A stretch of DNA of 5,002 nt from an uncultured Oscillospiraceae bacterium (lineage in GTDB: Bacteria; Bacillota; Clostridia; Oscillospirales; Ruminococcaceae): positions 1 to 5,002 of the forward strand of contig CAJTSP010000166.1 in NCBI GenBank assembly GCA_910578965.1, read 5' to 3'. Positions within the stretch are counted from its first letter, which is position 1. Each line of letters starts with the position of its first letter. Positions 1 to 5,002 of the stretch are shown one piece after another. The position numbers were made by a program, and so were the translations under genes. Below the pieces are notes generated by a model that saw nothing but the letters and a program-made list of their open reading frames with translations, did not search any database and had not been told where the DNA came from.

Positions 1-78
1 AAAGGGAAGGGGCCGGGAGCGGGCTTTGGGCAAAGGCTTCAAAAAACGTGAAAGCCAAAGGGGGCGGGTGCGGCACGC

Positions 79-120
79 AAAAAGCGGCCCCTGCGCAAAG
101 GCTATGCGCGGGGCCGCTTT
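79..120 (-). terminator. Intrinsic terminator of the purine permease gene
   Basis: On the minus strand an 11-bp stem (AAAGCGGCCCC pairing with GGGGCCGCTTT; forward 81-91 with 110-120) encloses a further 5-bp helix (93-97 with 105-109) and a 7-nt loop. It runs directly into TTTTT (forward A79-A83). It lies about 28 nt past the permease stop codon, as expected for a rho-independent terminator. On the plus strand the hairpin is followed only by TTT then GG, so the main direction is minus. Confidence 0.85.
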
Positions 121-147
121 GGCGGTGCTTTTTGCGAGGCTGCGCTT

Positions 148-1518
148 TTACAGTACGATGGAAAGGATGCGCAGCACAAACAGGGCAAAAACGATCCACA
201 TTACGGGGTGGATGTCTTTGGTTTTGCCGCGCACGATCTTGAGGATCATCCAGGTAAGGATGCCAAACATGATACCGTTGGCGATGGAGTAGGTAAAGGG
301 CATCATGATGATGGCCACAAAGGCGCCCAGCACGTCGGCCATGTCGCCCTCAAACTTCACCTTGGCCACGCTGCTCATCATAAACATGCCCACAATAATG
401 AGGGCCGGGGCGGTGGCAAAGCTGGGGATGGCGCCAAAGATGGGCCAAAGGAACATCGACAGCAAAAACATCACCGCGGTGGTGGCGCTGGTCAGCCCGG
501 TGCGGCCGCCCTCGGCCACGCCGGCCGAGCTTTCCACATAGCTGGTTACGGTGGAGGTACCCAGGCAGGCGCCGGCCACGGTGCCCAGCGCATCGCTCAT
601 CAGCGCCTTGCCCACCCGGGGCAGTTGGCCCTTCTCGTCGAGCATATTGCCCTTGGCGGCCACGCCGATCAGGGTGCCCACTGTGTCAAACAGGTCTACA
701 AAGAGGAAAGCGAACACAATCACTGCAAACTGGGTAAAATGCCCTGCCACAAAGCTGAAATCAAACTTGAAGGCGGTGTCGGCCAGGGCGCCGAAGCTGG
801 GCAGGAAATCGGCGGCGCTGCTGATTTGGGGCAACACCGAGTAGACCCCCGCTTCGGGGTTTGGTACGTACCAGCCGGCCAGCTCGGCAAGGATGCCCAG
901 CACCCAGGTGGCAAGGATGCCCCAGAGGATCGCGCCCTTTACGTCAAAATAAAGCATTGCACCAATAAGCACAACGCCAATCAGGGCCAGGGCCACGCCG
1001 GGCTCAGACAGGCTGCCCAGTGCCACCAGGGTGGCGTCGTCGTTGGCGGCCACCGAGGCGTTTTGCAGCCCGATAAAGGTGATGAACAGGCCGATGCCGG
1101 TGGTGATGCCGTACTTGAGGTTTGCCGGGATGCAGTTGACCAGCGTCTCGCGGAACCTAAAGGCCGACAGCAAAATAAAGATCAGGCCCTCCACCAGGAT
1201 GGCGGTCAGGGCGATCTTCCAGGGGTCGGCCTCGGCGGCCAGCTCGCCCAGGCAGATGGTGTAGGCAAAATAGGCGTTAAGGCCCATGCCCGAGGCCAGC
1301 GCAATGGGGTAGTTGGCCAAAAACGCCATGATAAAGGTGGCAATGGCCGCCGAAAGGGCGGTTGCCATAAACACGCCCTGGGTGTTCATGCCGGCCGCGC
1401 CCAGCATGCCGGGGTTTACCGCCAGAATGTAGGCCATGGCAAGAAAGGTGGTGATACCGGCCATGACCTCGGTTTTTACCGTGGTGCCGTTTTCCTTGAG
1501 ACGAAAGAGTTTTTCCAT
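148..1518 (-). CDS. NCS2-family purine nucleobase permease (AzgA/PbuG-like)
   Basis: This is an inner-membrane transporter of the AzgA branch of the NCS2 family, whose members import adenine, guanine or hypoxanthine with protons for purine salvage. The 456-aa product begins MEKLFRLKENGTTVKTEVMAGITTF, the usual family start, and is full length. It is hydrophobic throughout, consistent with the family's 14-segment fold. Signature blocks are visible: ASGMGLNAYFAY (residues 75-86), FVDLFDTVGTLIGVA (273-287), and the substrate-site block GTSTVTSYVESSAGVAEGGRTGLTS (320-344). Residue 76 is Ser where many relatives have Pro (APGMGLN). Two adjacent ATGs are possible; the second (1518) sits 7 nt from the GGAGG at 1526-1530, the first (1521) only 4 nt, so 1518 is preferred. 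The frame stays open upstream, but that stretch is Arg/Gly-rich and unlike the family. It is monocistronic, with its own promoter and terminator. Purine transport is well supported; the exact base is not resolved. Confidence 0.95.
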   Translation of the reverse strand: MEKLFRLKENGTTVKTEVMAGITTFLAMAYILAVNPGMLGAAGMNTQGVFMATALSAAIATFIMAFLANYPIALASGMGLNAYFAYTICLGELAAEADPWKIALTAILVEGLIFILLSAFRFRETLVNCIPANLKYGITTGIGLFITFIGLQNASVAANDDATLVALGSLSEPGVALALIGVVLIGAMLYFDVKGAILWGILATWVLGILAELAGWYVPNPEAGVYSVLPQISSAADFLPSFGALADTAFKFDFSFVAGHFTQFAVIVFAFLFVDLFDTVGTLIGVAAKGNMLDEKGQLPRVGKALMSDALGTVAGACLGTSTVTSYVESSAGVAEGGRTGLTSATTAVMFLLSMFLWPIFGAIPSFATAPALIIVGMFMMSSVAKVKFEGDMADVLGAFVAIIMMPFTYSIANGIMFGILTWMILKIVRGKTKDIHPVMWIVFALFVLRILSIVL

Positions 1519-1695
1519 CATGCTTCCTCCGTTTTCTGCAAAGCCCTGCCGCAGGGCGGTGCGCCCGGCGGACCGTACAGGGCCCCGCCACCGTTTTTTA
1601 TTACCCCCGCGGCCCCGTGAGCCACGCCGCGCCCCGCGCTTGCCCCGGCGGCTGCCGGGGCGGGGGTGAAAGGGCTTTGCGGGCATGAAAAAAAC
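1519..1695 (-). promoter_or_regulatory. Long GC-rich structured leader of the permease mRNA
   Basis: Counting from the predicted start near 1695, the permease mRNA has a leader of about 175 nt. Two strong hairpins are visible: a 7-bp CCCCGGC/GCCGGGG stem with a 4-nt loop (forward 1643-1660), and a 6-bp GCCCTG/CAGGGC stem with a 3-nt loop (1543-1557) ending 12 nt upstream of the GGAGG ribosome binding site. An A-rich patch lies between them near 1600. Purine riboswitches often precede genes of this kind, but I could not find the conserved purine-aptamer core here. A regulatory role is inferred from length and structure only. Confidence 0.35.
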
Positions 1696-1701
1696 ATTTT
1701 T

Positions 1702-1731
1702 ATTGTACCCCAAGCGCCCCCTGTGGGGCAA
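1702..1731 (-). promoter_or_regulatory. Sigma-A type promoter for the permease
   Basis: On the minus strand a -35 TTGCCC (forward 1726-1731, 4/6 to consensus) and a -10 TACAAT (1702-1707, 5/6) are separated by 18 bp. An A/T-rich stretch follows the -10, and transcription should begin near 1695. It is the best promoter upstream of the permease and lies downstream of the terminator-like hairpin at 1779-1812, so the gene has its own transcription start. The spacer is GC-rich and partly palindromic. Confidence 0.6.
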
Positions 1732-1778
1732 TACGCTTTTTTGCCAAAGAAACTCCTCGGAAAACCGCGAAAGAGGGC

Positions 1779-1812
1779 AAAAAAGCCAAAACACCCGCCA
1801 AACGCGGGTGTT
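1779..1812 (-). terminator. Terminator-like hairpin between 6S RNA and permease promoter
   Basis: A 9-bp stem around ACACCCGC/GCGGGTGT (forward 1790-1798 with 1804-1812) with a 5-nt loop is followed on the minus strand by TTT, GGC and then TTTTTT (forward A1779-A1784). The T-run is interrupted, so termination may be only partial. No gene clearly ends here. It may stop leakage from the 6S gene before the permease promoter, or end an unrecognised small transcript starting in 1813-1990. Confidence 0.45.
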
Positions 1813-1947
1813 GCTGCCCAGGCCGCGGAGAATAGGGGAGGAATCCCGTTTGCCGCTTGCGCGCTGCCGGCAAAAGGCTGTGCCTCTGTCAAGCGATGCT
1901 TATTCGTTTTGCCCCAAAAACCCTGCATGCCCTTGTTAAGCAATGTT
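1813..1947. other. Intergenic stretch with no recognised gene
   Basis: No open frame here has a ribosome binding site or family-like sequence, and no tRNA or riboswitch core was recognised on either strand. A minus-strand TTGACA (forward 1887-1892) is a perfect -35 hexamer, but no acceptable -10 lies 16-18 bp from it. An imperfect TTTGCCG/CGGCAAA palindrome is present around 1849-1875. A small RNA cannot be excluded, because terminator-like hairpins bound the stretch on both sides. Confidence 0.3.
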
Positions 1948-1977
1948 AGCTTTGTGTTTGCACACAGACGCTTTTTT
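1948..1977 (+). terminator. Plus-strand terminator-like hairpin facing the 6S gene
   Basis: On the plus strand AGC-TTTGTGT (1948-1957) pairs with ACACAGA-C-GCT (1962-1972), leaving one bulged C and a 4-nt TTGC loop. An uninterrupted T-run to 1977 follows. One pair is G-U and the stem is fairly AT-rich, so strength is moderate. No plus-strand gene upstream needs it. It could stop plus-strand transcription before it runs antisense through the 6S gene. Confidence 0.4.
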
Positions 1978-1990
1978 GCCGGGATCTCCA

Positions 1991-2022
1991 TAAAAAACAC
2001 CGCCCGCAAAGCTTGCGGGCGG
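1991..2022 (-). terminator. Intrinsic terminator of the 6S RNA gene
   Basis: A perfect 10-bp stem (minus strand CCGCCCGCAA pairing with TTGCGGGCGG; forward 2000-2009 with 2013-2022) and a 3-nt loop are followed by TG and TTTTTT (forward A1992-A1997). This is a textbook rho-independent terminator in the minus direction, with no T-run on the plus strand. Its 5' arm is the same sequence that closes the base of the 6S RNA. Confidence 0.9.
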
Positions 2023-2181
2023 CTGTAACAGGGGGCCCAGAGGCAAGGTGAATTGCCGCAAAGCGGCAAGACTGCGCCCGCAGGCGCGTGTCGGAGGCCC
2101 CGCCGCAAAGCGGCGGTTCCAAGGCCGGAGACGGAGAATCCCCAGGGGGCTTTGTTTCCTTGTCGAACCGCCGCCCAAAAA
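2010..2181 (-). ncRNA. ssrS: 6S RNA
   Basis: 6S RNA mimics an open promoter, binds the housekeeping sigma RNA polymerase holoenzyme and is released by making a short product RNA on itself. Read on the minus strand, the conserved blocks appear in order with spacing close to E. coli 6S as I recall it. The 5' closing strand GGGCGGC (2176-2170) comes first, then GGTTCGACAAGG (2169-2158). Next is the bubble strand with CCCCCTGGGG (2149-2140). The 3' bubble strand is TTCACCTTG (2052-2044) and GTTACAGCC (2029-2021). GCCGCCC (2023-2017) pairs with the 5' end. Between the bubble strands are three hairpins: CCGCCGC-TTT-GCGGCGG (2116-2100), GCGCC/GGCGC (about 2087-2074) and TTGCCGC-TTT-GCGGCAA (2069-2053). 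Length is about 170-180 nt, usual for 6S, and a strong terminator follows. Exact ends are estimates. The gene lies entirely within the leader of the BMP gene, on the opposite strand. Confidence 0.88.
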
Positions 2182-2182
2182 C

Positions 2183-2189
2183 AGGAGGG
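2183..2189 (+). promoter_or_regulatory. Ribosome binding site of the BMP-domain gene
   Basis: AGGAGGG (2183-2189), with GGAGG ending 8 nt before the ATG at 2197, is an ideal Shine-Dalgarno sequence. It fixes the start at 2197 rather than at an in-frame ATG 48 codons upstream, whose extension would be translated from the complement of the 6S RNA. Confidence 0.85.
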
Positions 2190-2196
2190 AGCGCCC

Positions 2197-4197
2197 ATGA
2201 ACCGGCAGGAAGCCGTCGACCAATACGCCCGCGCCTTAAAAGCGGGCAAAAAAAGCTATAAGGAATGCCTTTTGCGCGGGCAGCCAACCGCCCCCCCGGT
2301 GCTGGATGAGCTGCTCGCGGGGGTGCCGGTGGCCGGCCAGATGGATCTGGGGCTGGTGGAAATCCCCTCCGGGCTGATCGTGGGCACCAAAACCGAGGGC
2401 CGGCGCTCGGCCTTTGCGCCCAACTTTATGCCCCTGTTGGACGAGAGCAGCGAGTTTGCCTTTAAGTGGATCAGCCTGTGCGCGGCCCACCTTGGGGACG
2501 AGGGCATCCGGGACCCTGTCCGCTGCTTTGAGTACCTGGGCCGGTTTTATGTGCAGGAGGGCAACAAGCGGGTGAGCGTGCTCAAAAGCTACAGCGCCCC
2601 CAGCATCCCGGGGTATGTGGTGCGCATCCTGCCCATCTGGAGCGAGGACCCGGAAATCCGCGCCTATTACGACTTTATGCAGGCCTACCAGCTCACCAGG
2701 ATGTACCGGGTGCGCTTTAGCCGCCCGGGCAGCTTTGCCAAGCTGCAGGCCGCCTTGGGCTATCCGGCCGACCATGCCTGGACCGAGGAGGAGCGGCAGC
2801 GGTTTTCCAGCGGACTGGTGTATTTCCACGAGGCGTTCTGCAAATTGGGCGGCGAGGCGCTGCCCATTACCGAGGCGGACGCGCTGCTGGTGTGGCTTAA
2901 GGTCTACCCGCTGGAGAAGCTGCGCGGCTTTTCGTCGGCCGAGCTGCTGCGCTCGCTGGAGGGGGTCTGGCCAGACATCAAGGCCCTGGTACAGGACGAC
3001 CCTATCGCCGTAACCACCGAGCCGGAGGACGCCGGCGAAAAGACCGAGGCCGAGGCGTTGGCCGAGGCGGGCGACGGCCCCGAGCAGGGCCTTTTGGACC
3101 GGCTGCTGGGCCGTGCGCCGGATAAGCTGCGCATCGCGTTTGTAAACCAGTATACCCCCGACGAGAGCGACTGGATCCGTGCCCACGACCTGGGCCGGCA
3201 GTACCTGGAGGCGATGCTGGGCGCCAAGGTAGAGGTGCGCTGCTACAACGGCGTGGGCTTTGGCGAGGGGGCCGGCGAGGCGATGGAGCAGGCGGTGGCC
3301 GAGGGCGCGCAGGTTATCTTTGCCACCACCCCGCCGCTCATTGCCGCCTGCCGCAAAACCGCCGCGCTGCACCCCGAGGTGCGGGTGCTCAACTGCTCGG
3401 CCGCCATGCCCTGCACCGGGCTGCGCAGCTACTACACCCGGATCTACGAGGGGAAATTTATTACCGGCGCGCTGGCCGGGGCCCTCTGTCGGGACGGGCG
3501 GATCGGCTATGTGGCCGACACGCCCATCTTTGGGGTGCCGGCCGGCATCAACGCCTTTGCGCTGGGCGCCCAGCTCACCAATCCCGCCGCCCGGGTGTAT
3601 GTACGGTGGTACTGCGTGGAAAACGCGCTGCAAAAGCTGGTAGACGACGGCTTTGAGTATATCTCCAACCGAGACGTCCCCTCGCCCGACCGCCAGGCCG
3701 AGGCCTGGGGCCTGTGCCGGTGCGACGGGCAGCGGGTTTTGCGCTCGCTGGCCTCGCCCTACTGGCACTGGGGCAACTTTTATGTCAAGCTGGTGCGCAG
3801 CATCCTTACCGGTGGCTGGGACGCCCTCAGCCAGCGGGACGAGGGCCGGGCGGTGAGCTACTGGTGGGGGCTGCGCAGCCGCACCACCGACGTGCTGCTC
3901 TGCGAGGGGCTGCCCGCCGGCGCCCGCCAGTTGGTGGGGATTTTGCGCCAGGGCCTTGCCAGCGGTACCCTTTTGCCCTTTCAGCGGCCGTTGCGCGGGC
4001 AGGACGGCGCCCTGCGCAGCGACGGCAGCGAGTGGTTTTCCCCCGAGGCTATCCTGCATATGGACTGGCTTTGCGAGGGGGTGGAGGGCCATATCCCGGC
4101 CTTTGACGAGCTGCTGCCGGTCAGCCGCCGGCTGGTACGGCTGCAGGGGGTCTACCGGGATACCATCCCGCCCGAAAAGGAGGAAACGGTGCTGTGA
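2197..4197 (+). CDS. Cytosolic BMP-domain protein with ParB-like N-terminal motif
   Basis: This 666-aa protein has two parts. Residues 1-270 form a domain seen in similarly built clostridial proteins. It includes LVEIPSGLIVGTKTEGRRSAF (53-73), FMPLLDESSEFAFKWISLC (77-95) and FYVQEGNKRVSVLKSY (117-132). The GNKRVSVLK piece resembles the GxxR motif of ParB/Srx-like folds. An acidic linker follows (about 273-300). Residues 311-600 match the BMP (Bmp/Med/PnrA) periplasmic-binding fold, with IAFVNQYTPDESDW (313-326), AQVIFATTP (371-379), and GKFITGALAGAL...IGYVADTPIFGVPAGINAFALGAQ (419-459). Classical BMP proteins are exported lipoproteins that bind purine nucleosides. This one has no signal peptide, lipobox or membrane segment, so it should act in the cytosol, perhaps as a nucleoside sensor; the ligand is unproven. 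Its stop overlaps the next gene's start by 4 bases. No clear sigma-A promoter was found between 1978 and 2197. Confidence 0.85.
   Translation: MNRQEAVDQYARALKAGKKSYKECLLRGQPTAPPVLDELLAGVPVAGQMDLGLVEIPSGLIVGTKTEGRRSAFAPNFMPLLDESSEFAFKWISLCAAHLGDEGIRDPVRCFEYLGRFYVQEGNKRVSVLKSYSAPSIPGYVVRILPIWSEDPEIRAYYDFMQAYQLTRMYRVRFSRPGSFAKLQAALGYPADHAWTEEERQRFSSGLVYFHEAFCKLGGEALPITEADALLVWLKVYPLEKLRGFSSAELLRSLEGVWPDIKALVQDDPIAVTTEPEDAGEKTEAEALAEAGDGPEQGLLDRLLGRAPDKLRIAFVNQYTPDESDWIRAHDLGRQYLEAMLGAKVEVRCYNGVGFGEGAGEAMEQAVAEGAQVIFATTPPLIAACRKTAALHPEVRVLNCSAAMPCTGLRSYYTRIYEGKFITGALAGALCRDGRIGYVADTPIFGVPAGINAFALGAQLTNPAARVYVRWYCVENALQKLVDDGFEYISNRDVPSPDRQAEAWGLCRCDGQRVLRSLASPYWHWGNFYVKLVRSILTGGWDALSQRDEGRAVSYWWGLRSRTTDVLLCEGLPAGARQLVGILRQGLASGTLLPFQRPLRGQDGALRSDGSEWFSPEAILHMDWLCEGVEGHIPAFDELLPVSRRLVRLQGVYRDTIPPEKEETVL
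2220..2249 (-). promoter_or_regulatory. Weak candidate promoter for 6S RNA inside the BMP gene
   Basis: On the minus strand TTGCCC (forward 2244-2249) and TATTGG (2220-2225) are separated by 18 bp. This would start transcription near 2213, about 35 nt upstream of the 6S closing stem, and imply 5' trimming. The -10 matches consensus poorly (3/6), and no better pair was found. If correct, the promoter lies within the first codons of the oppositely oriented BMP gene. Confidence 0.22.
4178..4183 (+). promoter_or_regulatory. Ribosome binding site deciding a GTG start
   Basis: AGGAGG at 4178-4183, inside the end of the BMP gene, lies 10 nt before the GTG at 4194. No ATG is available in the phosphoesterase frame near this site, and the GTG gives the expected family N-terminus (MRLLLLSDKE). 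The GTGA overlap with the upstream TGA suggests translational coupling. Confidence 0.8.
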
Positions 4198-4844
4198 GGC
4201 TGCTGCTGCTTTCGGACAAGGAATGCCCCTACCTGTGGGATTACTACCAGCCCGGCCGGCTGAGCGAGTACGACCTGATGATCTCCTGCGGGGACCTCTC
4301 GGCCAGCTACCTGTCCTTTCTGGTCACCTTAGGGCGGGCGCCGCTGCTCTATGTGCCGGGCAACCATGACGTCAGGTACCAGGCTGCCCCGCCCGAAGGC
4401 TGCGACTGCATCGACGGTAGGCTGGTGACGGTCAAGGGGCTGCGCATTTTGGGGCTCGGCGGTAGTTGCCGGTACAGCGGCCCTACCTACCAGTACACCG
4501 AGCGGCAGATGGCGCGGCGCATCCGCCGGCTGCGCGGTGCGGTGCGCCGCGCCGGCGGCATCGACCTACTCGTCACCCATTCCCCGGCCGAGGGCTGGGG
4601 CGACGACGAGGACTACGCCCACCGCGGCTTTGCCTGCTTTTTGCCCCTTTTGGACGAGTACAAGCCCCGTTACTTCATTCACGGGCATGTGCACGCAAGC
4701 TACGGGGCAAACCGCCCGCGGGTGCTCCAAAGGGGCGGGACCACCATCATCAATGCCTACGAAAAATATGTGCTGGACATCCCCGGCGAGGAAATGCCCG
4801 TCCTGCCGCCGCCCAAAAGGGGCCATGGCTGGTTTGGGCGGTGA
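4194..4844 (+). CDS. Calcineurin-like metallophosphoesterase, operon partner of the BMP protein
   Basis: This 216-aa soluble protein belongs to the calcineurin-like metallophosphoesterase superfamily, enzymes that use two metal ions to cleave phosphomono- or phosphodiesters. Metal-site motifs appear in order: a first-motif Asp at SDKE (D8), GDLS (33-36), GNHD (56-59), HSP (129-131) and GHVH (164-167). The first motif reads D-K-E where most members have D-x-H, so one canonical metal-binding His is replaced by Glu. The other metal and phosphate-contact residues are kept, so the enzyme is probably active. The C-terminus is a short Pro/basic tail (PPPKRGHGWFGR). It starts at a GTG overlapping the BMP stop by 4 bases, implying co-translation and probably a shared process. 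No substrate can be read from the sequence; a nucleotide or cyclic nucleotide would fit the BMP context but is inference. No terminator lies between its stop and the next promoter. Confidence 0.9.
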   Translation: MRLLLLSDKECPYLWDYYQPGRLSEYDLMISCGDLSASYLSFLVTLGRAPLLYVPGNHDVRYQAAPPEGCDCIDGRLVTVKGLRILGLGGSCRYSGPTYQYTERQMARRIRRLRGAVRRAGGIDLLVTHSPAEGWGDDEDYAHRGFACFLPLLDEYKPRYFIHGHVHASYGANRPRVLQRGGTTIINAYEKYVLDIPGEEMPVLPPPKRGHGWFGR

Positions 4845-4855
4845 GAGGCCCATCC

Positions 4856-4885
4856 TTGTCAAGAGCGGTTTTTCTGTGGTAGAAT
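4856..4885 (+). promoter_or_regulatory. Strong extended -10 promoter for a downstream transcript
   Basis: TTGTCA (4856-4861, 5/6) and TAGAAT (4880-4885, 5/6) are separated by 18 bp. A TG dinucleotide at 4877-4878 forms an extended -10. Transcription should begin near 4892. The promoter starts 11 bases after the phosphoesterase stop, so the gene to the right (outside the window) has its own start and may also receive read-through from the BMP operon. Confidence 0.75.
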
Positions 4886-4905
4886 AGACCCGTTCAAAAT
4901 ATGGC

Positions 4906-4926
4906 GGGCACAGGGAAGGGGGCGGG
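4906..4926 (+). other. G-quadruplex-type motif in the nascent leader
   Basis: Four G-tracts of three or more (4906-4908, 4913-4915, 4918-4922, 4924-4926) are separated by loops of 4, 2 and 1 nt. This fits the canonical intramolecular quadruplex pattern. It lies on the non-template strand about 15 nt past the predicted transcription start, so the RNA would also carry it. Its last tract overlaps the 5' arm of the following hairpin. Confidence 0.4.
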
Positions 4927-4950
4927 AGCAGGAGCGGCTTCCGTTTTTTT
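4923..4950 (+). terminator. Terminator or attenuator just downstream of the promoter
   Basis: CGGGAGC (4923-4929) pairs with GCTTCCG (4937-4943), a 7-bp stem with one G-U pair and a 7-nt loop, followed directly by seven Ts (4944-4950). It can terminate read-through from the phosphoesterase gene. Because it also lies about 30 nt into the transcript from the 4856-4885 promoter, it may act as an attenuator for the next gene. A second GCTTCC at 4951-4956 could compete for the same 5' arm. Confidence 0.6.
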
Positions 4951-5002
4951 GCTTCCCTTGGAGGCGTCCGGTTCCATCACCTCCGGGGGGACAGCGAACA
5001 TC

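Noticed and set aside
208..1620. Long plus-strand open frame (470 codons) antisense to the permease
   Set aside because: It is a His/Gly-rich shadow of the permease reading frame without a ribosome binding site or any recognisable family feature.
1519..1686. In-frame upstream ATG at 1686 that would extend the permease by 55-56 residues
   Set aside because: The extension is Arg/Gly-rich, lacks a ribosome binding site and is unlike the family. A GGAGG sits right before the ATG pair at 1521/1518, and the family N-terminus starts there.
1813..1990. Purine riboswitch or tRNA in the intergenic region
   Set aside because: No conserved aptamer core, cloverleaf or T-loop sequence was found on either strand by eye.
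1666..2028. Plus-strand 120-codon open frame in the intergenic region
   Set aside because: It has no ribosome binding site, runs through two terminator-like hairpins and the 6S terminator, and its translation shows no protein-like pattern.
2053..2196. 48-codon in-frame extension of the BMP gene from the ATG-like start at 2053
   Set aside because: It would be translated from the complement of the 6S RNA, has no Shine-Dalgarno sequence and has a composition set by RNA hairpins. AGGAGG precedes the ATG at 2197.
2236..4092. Long minus-strand open frame (618 codons) antisense to the BMP gene
   Set aside because: It is a shadow frame produced by high GC at third codon positions. The plus frame matches a known family, and the antisense product (rich in Gly, Ala, His, Gln) matches nothing and has no convincing start signal.
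4901..5002. Possible coding start (ATG at 4901) open to the window edge
   Set aside because: It has no ribosome binding site, starts only about 9 nt after the predicted transcription start, and reads through the hairpin/T-run. It is more likely leader RNA.

Overview
The window is GC-rich bacterial DNA with strong AGGAGG-type ribosome binding sites, sigma-A-like promoters and compact intrinsic terminators. The protein families (an AzgA-type purine permease, and a signal-less BMP-domain protein coupled to a small metallophosphoesterase) suggest a high-GC member of the Clostridia, perhaps an Oscillospiraceae/Ruminococcaceae-like gut anaerobe. That placement is inferred from style and gene families, not from a marker gene.

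Layout. At the left, on the minus strand, lies an NCS2-family nucleobase permease (148-1518) with its own promoter (about 1702-1731), a roughly 175-nt structured leader, and a strong terminator beyond its stop codon (79-120). The gap 1522-2196 has no protein gene I can support, but it is busy. It carries a minus-strand 6S RNA gene (about 2010-2181) ending in a strong intrinsic terminator (1991-2022), a second minus-strand terminator-like hairpin (1779-1812) and a plus-strand one (1948-1977). To the right, on the plus strand, is a two-gene operon joined by a 4-base stop/start overlap: a 666-aa cytosolic protein with a C-terminal BMP (purine-nucleoside-binding) domain (2197-4197) and a 216-aa calcineurin-like metallophosphoesterase (4194-4844). 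At the right edge an extended -10 promoter (4856-4885) is followed within about 40 bases by a hairpin plus T-run that overlaps a G-quadruplex-type motif. This looks like an attenuated leader for a gene beyond the window.

How the parts may work together. The permease imports purine bases. The BMP fold usually binds purine nucleosides outside the cell, but here it has no export signal and follows a domain with a ParB-like EGNKRVSVLK motif. It is therefore more likely a cytosolic sensor or regulator whose output may involve the coupled phosphoesterase. A shared purine theme is inference. The 6S RNA is the global sigma-A RNA polymerase regulator. Its DNA is the leader of the BMP operon read on the other strand, so the two transcription units face each other and overlap.
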